From Anaerolinea thermolimosa (GTDB taxonomy: Bacteria > Chloroflexota > Anaerolineae > Anaerolineales > Anaerolineaceae), in assembly GCF_001050195.2 (NCBI RefSeq), contig NZ_DF967965.1:852566-916565 (forward strand): 64,000 bases of DNA, written 5' to 3'. The notes under the pieces are model-generated. The model was given only the letters and a program-made list of their open reading frames with translations, was not told the DNA's origin and ran no database searches. Made by a program: the position numbers and the translations under genes. Of the stretch, positions 43,092 to 51,682 are shown one piece after another (within the stretch, counting starts at the first letter, position 1; each line of letters starts with the position of its first letter).

Positions 43092-43385
43092 ATGTACGTG
43101 ACAATCTTGCAAGGACAGGTTGCCCAGGAAAATTGGGGTGAATTGCAACGCCAGTATGAGATTGCCTGCAAAGCAACTCCCGAAGGGCTGTTACAAACTT
43201 TCCTGGTGCAGGACGACGAGCAGAAAACGCACTGGCAGATCATCACCTTCTGGAAGAATGAGGAGGCATATCATAAGGCCCACGAGGAAAAGAAAACCGA
43301 AACCTGCGTTTTACTGTTTTGCAATGCTGGCACAGTCCCGGAACGTCGGCATTTCCACGTACGCCGGGGCCATCAGCGGGTATAA
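43092..43385 (+). CDS. small ABM-like (dimeric alpha-beta barrel) protein
   Basis: A 97-residue cytoplasmic protein. MYVTILQGQVAQENWGELQ, then the FLVQDDEQKTHWQIITFWKNEEAYHKAHE stretch, has the strand-helix-strand wording of antibiotic-biosynthesis-monooxygenase-like domains (a TFWKNEEAY-type segment is typical). Such proteins bind heme or small aromatics or have unknown roles; no catalytic residue can be assigned. AAGGAGG at perfect spacing fixes ATG 43092. A TATAAT-like element lies at 43047-43052. Confidence 0.65.
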   Translation: MYVTILQGQVAQENWGELQRQYEIACKATPEGLLQTFLVQDDEQKTHWQIITFWKNEEAYHKAHEEKKTETCVLLFCNAGTVPERRHFHVRRGHQRV

Positions 43386-43589
43386 CTCGTTGCCAGCCGC
43401 CAGGCTTTTCATGGGCGTTCTATGGATTCTTAAAAGAGGAATCGCTATTTTGCCAATATAACCGGGTACCAGGTTGTTTTTCTAACTTAGGTTACTTTCA
43501 CAGGATGGGTGAGGATTGCCCATCCGAAGAAAACTGGTGAACCATCCCTTTGTGCAAGTCATCAATAGGTCTGTTTTTTACTCCCCAGA

Positions 43590-43619
43590 CACAAATCCGA
43601 TTTGTCAATCGCATTTGTG
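43590..43619. promoter_or_regulatory. palindromic operator candidate upstream of the hydrogenase operon
   Basis: ACAAATC (43591-43597) and GATTTGT (43599-43605) form a near-perfect palindrome with one central base. CACAAAT (43590-43596) also pairs with ATTTGTG (43613-43619). The sites centre about 80-90 bases before the predicted transcription start, suiting an activator of the FNR/CRP or Rex kind, but no consensus is matched exactly. Confidence 0.4.
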
Positions 43620-43652
43620 ACGAATTGCCCCAATAACACAGATACCCTACAC

Positions 43653-43681
43653 GTGACAAAGAGCCATTTCATGTGTATAAG
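43653..43681 (+). promoter_or_regulatory. promoter of the hydrogenase operon
   Basis: GTGACA (43653-43658) and TATAAG (43676-43681), each five of six matches to the sigma70 boxes, lie 17 bases apart. Start would be near 43688, 35 bases before the first ATG. Confidence 0.7.
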
Positions 43682-43722
43682 CGTTAAGGTTATTCTTTGC
43701 CCCACAGGCATGGAGAGTCAAC

Positions 43723-44229
43723 ATGATTAATTTTCTGATTGCAGTGGGTATTCTGACCTGTGCCCTGCTGGCAATTAGAGAGAACCGGCTGCTCATTTCG
43801 GCATTATGGCTTGCCCTGACGAGTGCGCTGGTTGCCTTTCTGATGTACCAGCTTGGCGCGGCTGAGGTTGGTGCAGTGGAATTGAGTGTGGGAGCAGGAC
43901 TGGTTACAGTCCTCTTCGTCTTTGCCATTAATATCACCGGCGGTGATGAAATCGAAGGGCGGATTCCCATCCCACGGCCGGCGGCCTGGATTGTGGTGGT
44001 GGTTACCCTTTTACTCTTGTCCTGGATGATCCTTCCCTCCCTTCAACTGGAACGATATTTTCATACACTCGCCCGGCAAGTTGAAATTGCCGGGTTGTTT
44101 CGTTCCATCCTGTGGGGAGACCGCCAGGTTGATATTCTCCTGCAGATTGTGTTGATCTTTGCCGGGGTACTGGCGGTGCTGGGTTTGATCGGCGACATCC
44201 ATGAAAAGGAGAAGGAGAAGGGAAAATGA
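43723..44229 (+). CDS. hydrogenase membrane subunit, MbhD/E-like (DUF4040)
   Basis: A 168-residue membrane protein. Residues 1-70 match the DUF4040/MbhD module of Mrp antiporters and membrane-bound hydrogenases (LGAAEVGAVELSVGAGLVTVLFVFA). The C-terminal half adds a helix near 87-106 and one near 145-161, reminiscent of MbhE or NuoJ. It is expected to take part in coupling electron flow to ion transport. It is the first gene of the operon and its stop overlaps the next start by ATGA. NuoJ-like is the alternative label. Confidence 0.75.
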   Translation: MINFLIAVGILTCALLAIRENRLLISALWLALTSALVAFLMYQLGAAEVGAVELSVGAGLVTVLFVFAINITGGDEIEGRIPIPRPAAWIVVVVTLLLLSWMILPSLQLERYFHTLARQVEIAGLFRSILWGDRQVDILLQIVLIFAGVLAVLGLIGDIHEKEKEKGK

Positions 44230-44537
44230 CCTTCCATCTATTAAATATTGCGATTGTGGTAGTACTTTCTTTGATCGGGATTGGGCTTTATGGCCTGATG
44301 ATTGCCCGGAACCTGATCAAAGTGGTGGTAGGCCTGCAAATTGCCACCAAGGGGGCCATTTTGGCCTTTGTGCTTGCTGGAAGACTTGCTTCTCAGGTAG
44401 ATGTGGGTCAAAGCCTGGCATTGACTGTGATTGTTGCCGACACTATTGTTGCGGTGGTGGCACTGGCGCTGGCCGTTCAGGTACGGCAAAAATTTGGCAC
44501 GCTCAATATTGAAGCCCTGAAAACATTGCGGAGGTAA
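44226..44537 (+). CDS. hydrogenase membrane subunit, NuoK/MrpC/MbhG-like
   Basis: A 103-residue protein with three membrane helices (about 4-23, 30-50, 60-84), the size and layout of NuoK and MrpC. Typical wording is LIGIGLYGLMIARNLIKVVVGLQIATKG and DTIVAVVALALAV. It provides part of the ion path between the antiporter-like subunits. Translationally coupled to the preceding gene. Confidence 0.85.
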   Translation: MTFHLLNIAIVVVLSLIGIGLYGLMIARNLIKVVVGLQIATKGAILAFVLAGRLASQVDVGQSLALTVIVADTIVAVVALALAVQVRQKFGTLNIEALKTLRR

Positions 44538-44540
44538 CGC

Positions 44541-46289
44541 ATGGTTTCTAACCTGATTCTTCTCGTGATCGGGCTTCCATGGATCGGGGCACTCTTTGTC
44601 TGGTGGGTAGGCGATCATCAGCCACGCTGGCAACATTATCTGGCGATCGGGTTTTCGGTGGCAGCTGGAATCGCCGCCCTGGCGTTGCTCCCGCTCTATT
44701 CGTCTCAACCCGGATTAATCCTCTCCGTCGGTGGAGTGTTTGGTGATTTCTCTTTTGTCCCCGATGGCCTTGGGGTCATGCTGGCGGCCATCGCGACCGT
44801 GATCGGAAGTCTTGCAGTTATTTTTTCGAAAGATTACATGCACGGTGAAGCGCAGCTTGGCCGTTATTATGCGCTGGTATTATTTTTTATTGGTTCGATG
44901 GCCGGGCTGGTTCTCACCAGCAATCTTTTCCTCATGTTCCTGTTCTGGGAAATTACAGCTCTTTGCTCTTATGCGCTCATTTCGTTTTACAATGATGACC
45001 CGAAAGCTGTGGCTGGCGGAATTAAAGCGCTGGTAATTACCCAACTGGGCGGGATTGGCCTGCTGGTGGCCGCTGTACTGGCATACAGTTACCTGGGTAG
45101 TTTTGACCTTTCTGTATTATTAAAAGATGCCAACCGATTACCGGCAAATGTGCTGGGAATTTTAGCCTTTGGTAGCCTGATCGCCGCGGCGGCAAAAAGC
45201 GCCCAGTTCCCTTTTCAGACCTGGTTGCCCGACGCGATGGAAGCCCCGACGCCAGTGAGCGCATTGATCCATGCGGCAACGATGGTGAATGCCGGGGTCT
45301 ACCTGCTGGCGCGTCTTTATCCGGCCTTTGAGAGTGTTCCCTTCTGGCGTGATGCGGTCATGCTGGTTGGGGTTCTATCGGCGTTGATGGCGGCCTTGAT
45401 GGCCCTGGTGGCTACCGACCTCAAGCGAGTGCTGGCCTATTCCACCGTGAGTCAGCTGGGATATATGGTGTATGCGGTGGGGGCCGGTGGTGTGCTTGCC
45501 AGCCAGTTTCATCTTCTAAGCCATGCTATCTTCAAGGCTCTTCTCTTCCTGGGGGCAGGGGCGGTTATCCACAGCGTGGGGACACGCGATTTGCGTCAAA
45601 TGGGTGGATTGAAAAAACAACTGCCTTTTGTCTGGCTGGTGTTTGGGGTGGGGGCTCTGGCTCTGGCCGGTTTGCCGGTTCTCAACGGGTTCTGGAGTAA
45701 AGAACTGATCCTGGAGGCAGGGTTGAACGGAGGGCCGCAGTGGATGTTCGGGGTGATGGTGTTCAGCGCAGGTCTAACCGCCCTGTATACTTTTCGGTGC
45801 GTATGGCTGGTGTTCTATGGTGAGCCGCGCAGTCATCTCCATGCGCATGATGCCGGGACGGCGATGAAGGCGGCACTGGCTCCTCTGGCTGTAGGAGCCC
45901 TGCTTTCCTGGCTTCTGGTGGGTGGGTTGAGTGAAATGCTGGCAGTTACCTTGCCCTACCACGAGATTCATTCCCTCACTATTGGTGAAATGGCGCTGGA
46001 AATATTCACTGCACCGGCTACCTGGATAGCCCTGGGGGTGATTGCTCTGGGGCTGGCAGCCTGGTGGTGGCGGAGCCGGTTACAGTTGTTCACCGAGGCA
46101 CTCCAGGGGGTTGGCCGTGCGGCTGAACAAAGCTTTGGTTTTGAGGCGATCAATCGTGCGGTACTCGCCCTGACCGCTCAGGCAGCTGAAGATTTGCGTG
46201 GGCTGCAAACAGGCCTGTTAAATTGGAACATCCTGGCAATTGTTACCGCTCTGGCGGTGGTGATTGCTCTACTAGCACTGGGAGCATAA
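44541..46289 (+). CDS. hydrogenase antiporter-like subunit 1, NuoL/MrpA-type
   Basis: A 582-residue polytopic membrane protein (about 14-16 helices) of the proton-conducting complex I/Mrp family. Motifs are SKDYMHGE, FLMFLFWEITALCSYALI, and the broken-helix segment FPFQTWLPDAMEAPTPVSALIHAATMVNAG, followed by LKRVLAYSTVSQLGY with conserved Lys. It should pump protons or sodium ions. The C-terminal extension resembles NuoL/MrpA rather than NuoM. It precedes a second antiporter-like subunit. Confidence 0.92.
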   Translation: MVSNLILLVIGLPWIGALFVWWVGDHQPRWQHYLAIGFSVAAGIAALALLPLYSSQPGLILSVGGVFGDFSFVPDGLGVMLAAIATVIGSLAVIFSKDYMHGEAQLGRYYALVLFFIGSMAGLVLTSNLFLMFLFWEITALCSYALISFYNDDPKAVAGGIKALVITQLGGIGLLVAAVLAYSYLGSFDLSVLLKDANRLPANVLGILAFGSLIAAAAKSAQFPFQTWLPDAMEAPTPVSALIHAATMVNAGVYLLARLYPAFESVPFWRDAVMLVGVLSALMAALMALVATDLKRVLAYSTVSQLGYMVYAVGAGGVLASQFHLLSHAIFKALLFLGAGAVIHSVGTRDLRQMGGLKKQLPFVWLVFGVGALALAGLPVLNGFWSKELILEAGLNGGPQWMFGVMVFSAGLTALYTFRCVWLVFYGEPRSHLHAHDAGTAMKAALAPLAVGALLSWLLVGGLSEMLAVTLPYHEIHSLTIGEMALEIFTAPATWIALGVIALGLAAWWWRSRLQLFTEALQGVGRAAEQSFGFEAINRAVLALTAQAAEDLRGLQTGLLNWNILAIVTALAVVIALLALGA

Positions 46290-46293
46290 ACAC

Positions 46294-47805
46294 ATGGAAG
46301 CAAAAACAGCCTTAACTCTGCTTTTGGCTTTACCGCTAATCGCTTCGCCTGTGATTTACATCCTGGGCCGGGTAGAGTACCGATTCCTGTACAGGCGGAT
46401 TGTGGCAGCCCGCTGGCTTTGCTTGCTGGTTTTGGGGGTAACCTGGTTTCCTCTGTTGCAATTACGGGTGCCAGTTCTCGAGGAAGGTGCGGTTCTGTGG
46501 CCCATAGGACGAATTGTTTTACAACTGGATGGACTGGGCTTTTTCCTGGCGGTTACTGTTCTTGGCCTGGCGACCCTGGTAACCATTTTCTCTTTCCAGT
46601 ATGTGAAGGGTGAACCTGACGAAGAAAAGTATTATGCACTGCTGTTGGCGATGACAGCTTCGATGATTGGCCTGGGGTGCACACGCGATCTTTTCAACCT
46701 TTGGGTCTGGTTCGAAGCTATGGCTATTACAAGCTATCTGCTGGTCGCCTTCCATCATGAACAGAAAAGCTCGCTTGAGGCGGCAGTCAAATACCTGGTA
46801 CAGTCGGCTGTTGGTTCGTTACTGGTGCTCCTGGGTATTGCCCTGGTCTTTATGCTGACATCTACCCTGGATCTGGAGTCGATTCGCCCGTTGATGGCCA
46901 ATTCGGGAGCTGTTGGGCTGGCGGCCGGTGGACTGGTCATTGTTGGTTTTGGAGTAAAAACCGCCATGGTGCCCATGCACACCTGGTTGCCTGATGCTCA
47001 CTCCCAGGCGCCAAGTGGAATCAGCGCCATGCTCTCTGGAGTCGTGATCGAGTGTGGGCTGGTGGCAATGCTTCGGGCCCTGGGTGGCCTTGCCGAAGCC
47101 AGCCTGGCCTGGGGAGCGTTATTGCTCTTTTTTGCGGCGCTCAACATGCTGGTTGGCAACCTGATGGCCCTGCGGCAGACCGAGGTCAAGCGGATGCTGG
47201 CCTATTCCAGTGTGGCGCAGGTAGGGTATATGTTGTTCGGTTTCGGGGTGGCCATTTCTTATGGCGTGTCCGACGGTGCCGCGGGCGGGTTCTTTCATCT
47301 ATTCAACCACGCGATGATGAAAGGACTGGCCTTTCTGGCTGCGGGGGCCTTGCTTTATGCGCTGCATCTTTCTCAAGGCAGGCACCAACCGCTGGTGCTG
47401 GATGATCTGAATGGCGCCGCCCGGCGTTACCCGATCACTGCGTTTGCGCTGAGTGTTGCACTGCTTGGCTTGGGTGGGTTGCCGCCACTGGCAGGCTTCA
47501 TGTCTAAATGGCAGATTTTTGTCTCCGGGGCTGAGGTGCGCAGTACCCCGCTGCTCTGGCTGGTGATTTTTGCCGGGTTGAACAGCGTGCTCTCGCTTGG
47601 ATATTACGCTCCGCTGGTTAATCGTCTCTACCGGCGCGAGCCATCCTCAGTGGTGCTTCAGGGGCGCCCCATTGCCATTTTGATGGGGGTGCCTCTGCTG
47701 TTGATGAGCCTTGGAAGTGTGGCTGTAGGAGTCTGGCCAAAGTTACTGTCCTGGGTTACCTACCCGGCGGCGCTGGCATTGTTGCGTTCATTTGGCTTTC
47801 ATTAG
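46294..47805 (+). CDS. hydrogenase antiporter-like subunit 2, MrpD/NuoN-type
   Basis: A 503-residue polytopic protein of the same superfamily but shorter and distinct from the first: FNLWVWFEAMAITSYLLVAF, AMVPMHTWLPDAHSQAPSGISAMLSGVVIE, VKRMLAYSSVAQVGYM. The APSGISAMLSG wording is characteristic of MrpD/MbhH. Two antiporter-like subunits imply at least two ion paths. It is four bases after the previous gene. Confidence 0.9.
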   Translation: MEAKTALTLLLALPLIASPVIYILGRVEYRFLYRRIVAARWLCLLVLGVTWFPLLQLRVPVLEEGAVLWPIGRIVLQLDGLGFFLAVTVLGLATLVTIFSFQYVKGEPDEEKYYALLLAMTASMIGLGCTRDLFNLWVWFEAMAITSYLLVAFHHEQKSSLEAAVKYLVQSAVGSLLVLLGIALVFMLTSTLDLESIRPLMANSGAVGLAAGGLVIVGFGVKTAMVPMHTWLPDAHSQAPSGISAMLSGVVIECGLVAMLRALGGLAEASLAWGALLLFFAALNMLVGNLMALRQTEVKRMLAYSSVAQVGYMLFGFGVAISYGVSDGAAGGFFHLFNHAMMKGLAFLAAGALLYALHLSQGRHQPLVLDDLNGAARRYPITAFALSVALLGLGGLPPLAGFMSKWQIFVSGAEVRSTPLLWLVIFAGLNSVLSLGYYAPLVNRLYRREPSSVVLQGRPIAILMGVPLLLMSLGSVAVGVWPKLLSWVTYPAALALLRSFGFH

Positions 47806-47816
47806 GAGGGTAGATA

Positions 47817-48128
47817 ATGGACTTTCTGGTTTCTCCTCCGGTTGCGTTTCTGATTTACATTCCTCTGGTGCTGTTGATTGTGTGGTTTGGCAAGCAACTC
47901 GCTGGCCCCGAAAAGCCTTCTCCTGAGAAGAGCCAAATTTACAGCTCTGGAGAGGAGGCACCCAGTTATATCGCTGCTCCTGGCTACATGCCTTTTTTCC
48001 TGGTGGCGCTTTTTTTTGCCATTCTTCATCTGGGTACGCTGGTGGTGGGGTTGAGTGATTTTTCGGCAAGTTCGGTGATCTTTGCCGTGGGCTTGTTCAT
48101 CGGCTTAATCGCCTTATTATTGGGGTAA
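47817..48128 (+). CDS. hydrogenase small membrane subunit, NuoA-like
   Basis: A 103-residue protein with three helices (about 8-25, 54-76, 82-101). A loop with YSSGEEAPSY corresponds to the NuoA loop (usual Y-x-CG-E-P). The helix FFLVALFFAILHLGTLVV has His where NuoA normally has the acidic FDVE segment. It is a plausible MbhI/NuoA counterpart, and its position just before the NuoB-like gene matches complex I order. Assignment is by context and weak motif. Confidence 0.6.
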   Translation: MDFLVSPPVAFLIYIPLVLLIVWFGKQLAGPEKPSPEKSQIYSSGEEAPSYIAAPGYMPFFLVALFFAILHLGTLVVGLSDFSASSVIFAVGLFIGLIALLLG

Positions 48129-48152
48129 GTAGAGGCTAAACTGGAGGAATAA

Positions 48153-48653
48153 ATGGAATTTTCCCCTGATACTCCATGGCAGAAGGTGTTGGATGCGGTT
48201 CGCCGCTGGGCAAGGATCAATTCACCCTGGGCGATTCACTATAATAGTGGGTCGTGTAATGGATGCGATATTGAAATTCTGGCCACGTTGACTCCACGTT
48301 ACGATCTGGAACGGTTCGGGGTGAAATTGCAGGGGAGCCCTCGCCACGCAGATATTCTGATCTGCACCGGGCCGGTTACGCGGCAGTCTCGTGAGAGGTT
48401 ATTGCGCATATATGAGCAGATGCCCGACCCGAAATTTGTGGTCGCAGTGGGATCGTGTGGGCTTTCTGGGGGGGCCTTCCGGGGGTGTTACAACATTGTG
48501 GGTGATATCAGCGAGGTAGTACCGGTGGATGTCTTTATTCCGGGCTGTCCACCACGTCCGGAGGCGATTATCTTTGGCATGGTGAAACTGCTCGAGAGTC
48601 TCAAGAAAGGGAAGGCTGAGGTTGCCACCGTCAGCGAAGGAGCGCATGCCTGA
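48153..48653 (+). CDS. [NiFe] hydrogenase small subunit, NuoB/MbhJ-like
   Basis: A 166-residue iron-sulfur protein carrying the proximal [4Fe-4S] cluster. Ligand candidates are Cys35 and Cys38 (SCNGCDIE), Cys102 (VGSCGLSGG) and Cys132 (PGCPPRP). The CxxC pair instead of the adjacent CC of complex I NuoB is the hydrogenase/Ech form. It passes electrons to the Ni-Fe centre of the large subunit. GGAGG lies before the ATG. Stop and next start overlap by one base. Confidence 0.92.
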   Translation: MEFSPDTPWQKVLDAVRRWARINSPWAIHYNSGSCNGCDIEILATLTPRYDLERFGVKLQGSPRHADILICTGPVTRQSRERLLRIYEQMPDPKFVVAVGSCGLSGGAFRGCYNIVGDISEVVPVDVFIPGCPPRPEAIIFGMVKLLESLKKGKAEVATVSEGAHA

Positions 48654-49153
48654 TGGACTCAGAAGAATTAATTCAAACCGCAATGGAATTGCTGGTCCCA
48701 TGGGCGCTCAAAGTAAATCGGCCTGAAGGGAACCGGCTGGATGTTTTCGTCGAGCCCCATCACTTAAAAGAAGCGGTTAAGGCGCTGGTTGAGACCCAGT
48801 GGGGGTATTTTTCCGCGTTGACCGGGCTGGATCAGCCTCCTGCTGAAGACGGAGCAACTGAAGGGCATATTGAAGCGCTTTATCATTTCTGCCGCGGACC
48901 GGTGGTACTCTCAATTCGAACGAGCGTGCCTTATTCAAACCCGGTTATCGAGAGCATCTGTGATGTCATTCCTTCTGCAACCCTGTATGAAAGAGAGCTG
49001 ATGGAGATGTTCGGGGTGGTGATGCCGGGAACCCCAAGCACGGATCGGCTTTTGTTGGCCGATGACTGGCCGGAGGGGGTTTATCCTCTACGTAAGTCAT
49101 TTACAGGTCTTGGGGAGCAGAAACTGGAGGAGACGGATGGAAACGCAGCGTAA
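48653..49153 (+). CDS. hydrogenase subunit, NuoC/MbhK-like
   Basis: A 166-residue protein of the 30-kDa NADH-dehydrogenase family: YFSALTGLDQP, FCRGPVVLSIRTSVPYSNPVIESICDVIPSA, YERELMEMFGVVMPGTP, with the conserved ERE(L/I)xDMFG motif appearing as YERELMEMFG. It supports assembly of the peripheral arm and binds no cofactor. It overlaps the large-subunit start by 17 bases. Confidence 0.9.
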   Translation: MDSEELIQTAMELLVPWALKVNRPEGNRLDVFVEPHHLKEAVKALVETQWGYFSALTGLDQPPAEDGATEGHIEALYHFCRGPVVLSIRTSVPYSNPVIESICDVIPSATLYERELMEMFGVVMPGTPSTDRLLLADDWPEGVYPLRKSFTGLGEQKLEETDGNAA

Positions 49154-50315
49154 ATTTATTGTGCCGATCGGGCCGCAGCACCCGGCATTGAAAGAACCGG
49201 GGCATTTCCAGTTTACGGTGGATGGCGAAATTGTCACCGATGCTTCGGTACGCCTTGGATATGTACATCGAGGGATCGAAAAGGGAGCCGAAAACCGGAA
49301 CTGGACTCAGAACCTGTACCTTTTTGAGCGTATCTGTGGTATCTGTTCGCATGTTCATGCTACCGCGCTGGCGATTGGTGTGGAAAGACTCGCCGGTGTA
49401 CAGGCTCCTCCACGTGCTCAGGCAATTCGGATTCTGATGGCAGAACTGGAGCGTATTCACAGCCATCTGCTCTGGCTGGGTGTGGCCGCCCACGAAGGAG
49501 GTTTTGATACGCTGTTCATGTATTCCTGGCGCGATCGGGAGATCGTGATGGACCTGCTGGAGAGTCTGAGCGGAAACCGGGTGAACTATTCGGTTAACCT
49601 CATCGGCGGCGTGAAATTTGACGTGGAAGATAAGCATCGAGATGCCATTCTGCGCGGTCTGGATACTCTGGAAGAACGTACTCGGCATTACCTCAATGTG
49701 GTGACGACCGATCGAACTTTTCTGGCGCGGACCCGCGGTGTGGGAACGATGAGCCGTAACCAGGCGGAACTGTTTGGAACAGTTGGACCAACAGCCAGGG
49801 CATCGGGTGTGGCGCGGGATGTGCGTGTGGATGCTCCGTATGAGGCATATACGCTCTTTCCGGTCAACCTGGTTACTGATGAAGGCGGAGATTTAATGGC
49901 GCGCTTTGTGGTACGCACTAAAGAATTGTTCGAAAGCTACCGCCTGATTCGGGAAATTCTCGATCATCTGCCTTCGGGTGAGCTTACGGTGCGTGTTCCC
50001 CGAAAAATTCCCGCAGGAGAAACGGTGAGCCGTGTCGAGGCTCCCCGTGGAGAGTTGTTTTATTTTATCAAGAGCAACGGTGGAGAAAAACCAGAGCGCA
50101 TTAAAGTGCGTACTCCCAGCCTGTGCAACTGGGCTTCGGTCATGCAGGTTGCCGTTGGGCATAAACTGGCTGATATGCCGATGATTCTTTCCGGGATTGA
50201 CCCGTGTTTTTCGTGTAATGACCGGATGGTTCTCATCAATCGGGGTTCCAGCTCACAGGTCTGGAGCTGGGACGAACTGCGGCGATATGGGATTGAGTAT
50301 TATAAAAAGCTATGA
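49137..50315 (+). CDS. [NiFe] hydrogenase large (catalytic) subunit, group 4
   Basis: A 392-residue NuoD-like protein that keeps both Ni-Fe ligand motifs: Cys67 and Cys70 (RICGICSHVHA) and Cys357 and Cys360 (DPCFSCNDR). Complex I NuoD has lost these, so this is an active hydrogenase subunit. It catalyses proton reduction or H2 oxidation. Little follows the second motif beyond 32 residues, which is the region removed by a HycI-type protease in some groups. ATG 49137 has GGAGGA upstream and starts the conserved METQRKFIVPIGPQHPALKEP region; earlier in-frame codons are within the previous gene. Subgroup (4d-4g) is not decidable by eye. Confidence 0.95.
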   Translation: METQRKFIVPIGPQHPALKEPGHFQFTVDGEIVTDASVRLGYVHRGIEKGAENRNWTQNLYLFERICGICSHVHATALAIGVERLAGVQAPPRAQAIRILMAELERIHSHLLWLGVAAHEGGFDTLFMYSWRDREIVMDLLESLSGNRVNYSVNLIGGVKFDVEDKHRDAILRGLDTLEERTRHYLNVVTTDRTFLARTRGVGTMSRNQAELFGTVGPTARASGVARDVRVDAPYEAYTLFPVNLVTDEGGDLMARFVVRTKELFESYRLIREILDHLPSGELTVRVPRKIPAGETVSRVEAPRGELFYFIKSNGGEKPERIKVRTPSLCNWASVMQVAVGHKLADMPMILSGIDPCFSCNDRMVLINRGSSSQVWSWDELRRYGIEYYKKL

Positions 50316-51232
50316 ATAACCTCACCGTGCATCCTCTCATTGCTCTTTTACTCTTCCCAGGGGGGCTGTTCTTGCTGGGAGGAGGATTGCTCTACGAATG
50401 GATTGATCGGAAGCTGGTCGCTCGCTTCCAGAACCGCCTTGGGCCGCGGTGGTTTCAACCTCTGGCTGACCTTGTAAAACTGCTAGCTAAAGAAGAAATT
50501 ACTCCGCAGGGAGTCAACCGGGCGCTCTTTTTCATCCTGCCGGTGATTGCTCTTGCAAGTGCATTGACGTCTGCGTTATATGTGCCGATTGCCGGGTTTG
50601 TGCCGGCGTCTTCCTTCCGCGGAGATTTGATCGTTACACTGTACTTACTCTCCGTGTTAACGCTTTGCCTTGGGTTGGCGGGCGCCAACACGATGAACCG
50701 TTTTGCTTTGATTGGAGCTACCCGAACGCTAACCCAGCTTTTCTCGTATGAAGCGCCTTTCTTACTGGCACTCCTGGGGCCGGCGATTGTGACCAAGTCG
50801 TGGCAGATCATGACGATTAATTATTATGCCCAGCAACATACGTGGATGGCCATCACACAACCCATTGGCTTTGTGGTGGCTCTGGTAGGGTTGATGGGAA
50901 AACTGGAGCTGCCTCCGTTCGATGCTCCGGAAGCCGAGACTGAAATTGTCGCCGGGGCTATGACGGAATATTCTGGCCGGGGATTGGCGCTTTTCCATCT
51001 GGGAAAAAATGTCGAATTGTTTATTGGTCTGACGATGGTGGCGGCCTTCTATCTGGGGGGGCTGGCCAACCCTCTGGAGTTCCTTGCGAAGACTCTCGGG
51101 TTGCTGGTGGTACTGACGGTTCTGCAGTCGCTCTTTGCCCGCTTACGCATTGATCAAACCGTGGGGCTATGGTGGCGAGCCGGGGCACTCCTGGCTTTGG
51201 TTCAATTAGTGGTAGTTTTCCTTTTGCGCTAA
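50312..51232 (+). CDS. hydrogenase membrane subunit, NuoH/EchB-like
   Basis: A 306-residue membrane protein with about eight helices. DRKLVARFQNRLGPRWFQPLADLVKLLAKEE and KLELPPFDAPEAETEIVAG are the diagnostic NuoH loops. It forms the quinone/ion-tunnel side of complex I and, in hydrogenases, the anchor of the catalytic arm. Overlaps the large subunit by ATGA. Confidence 0.93.
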   Translation: MNNLTVHPLIALLLFPGGLFLLGGGLLYEWIDRKLVARFQNRLGPRWFQPLADLVKLLAKEEITPQGVNRALFFILPVIALASALTSALYVPIAGFVPASSFRGDLIVTLYLLSVLTLCLGLAGANTMNRFALIGATRTLTQLFSYEAPFLLALLGPAIVTKSWQIMTINYYAQQHTWMAITQPIGFVVALVGLMGKLELPPFDAPEAETEIVAGAMTEYSGRGLALFHLGKNVELFIGLTMVAAFYLGGLANPLEFLAKTLGLLVVLTVLQSLFARLRIDQTVGLWWRAGALLALVQLVVVFLLR

Positions 51233-51244
51233 GGGAGGTAAAAA

Positions 51245-51682
51245 ATGAAGTTTAAACTCGGGACGATGCTGGGTGATGTCATTCGTTCTGCCTTTAAATC
51301 GCCTGCCACAGAACGATACCCGTTTGTGCGCAAAGAAGCTCCAGAAAGGCTCCGTGGAAAACTTTTCTGGGATCCGGCAAAGTGCACCGGTTGCCAGTTA
51401 TGTGTGAGAGATTGCCCTTCAGAAGCCATTGAGCTGATTGTTCTTGACCGGGTAAGCAAACGTTTTGTCTTGCGTTATCACCCCGATCGATGCACGTACT
51501 GTGCTCAATGTGTGGTCAATTGTCGGTTCAATTGTTTAAATATGTCCAGTGAAGAGTGGGAACTGGCGGCAACCGGGAAAGAACCTTTTACGGTATATTA
51601 TGGCAGAGATGAAGATATCCAATTTCTCCTGGAGAAAATTGCTCGCGAAAACGCTGGAGAACGCGTGGAGTGCCCGGAATGA
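51245..51682 (+). CDS. hydrogenase ferredoxin-like subunit (2x[4Fe-4S]), NuoI/EchF-like
   Basis: A 145-residue iron-sulfur subunit with two cluster motifs, CTGCQLCVRDCPS and CTYCAQCVVNCRFNC. It carries electrons from ferredoxin to the small subunit. The second motif has Arg after the fourth Cys where Pro is usual (CP), and an additional Cys. AAGGGAGG precedes the ATG. It overlaps the HycI gene by about 70 bases. Confidence 0.92.
   Translation: MKFKLGTMLGDVIRSAFKSPATERYPFVRKEAPERLRGKLFWDPAKCTGCQLCVRDCPSEAIELIVLDRVSKRFVLRYHPDRCTYCAQCVVNCRFNCLNMSSEEWELAATGKEPFTVYYGRDEDIQFLLEKIARENAGERVECPE

Larger units (their letters stand above)
43386..43722. other. intergenic region before the hydrogenase operon
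   Basis: No credible gene. It holds an inverted repeat GGATGGG/CCCATCC (43503-43525), palindromic ACAAATC-type sites (43590-43619) and a promoter (43653-43681). Confidence 0.7.
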
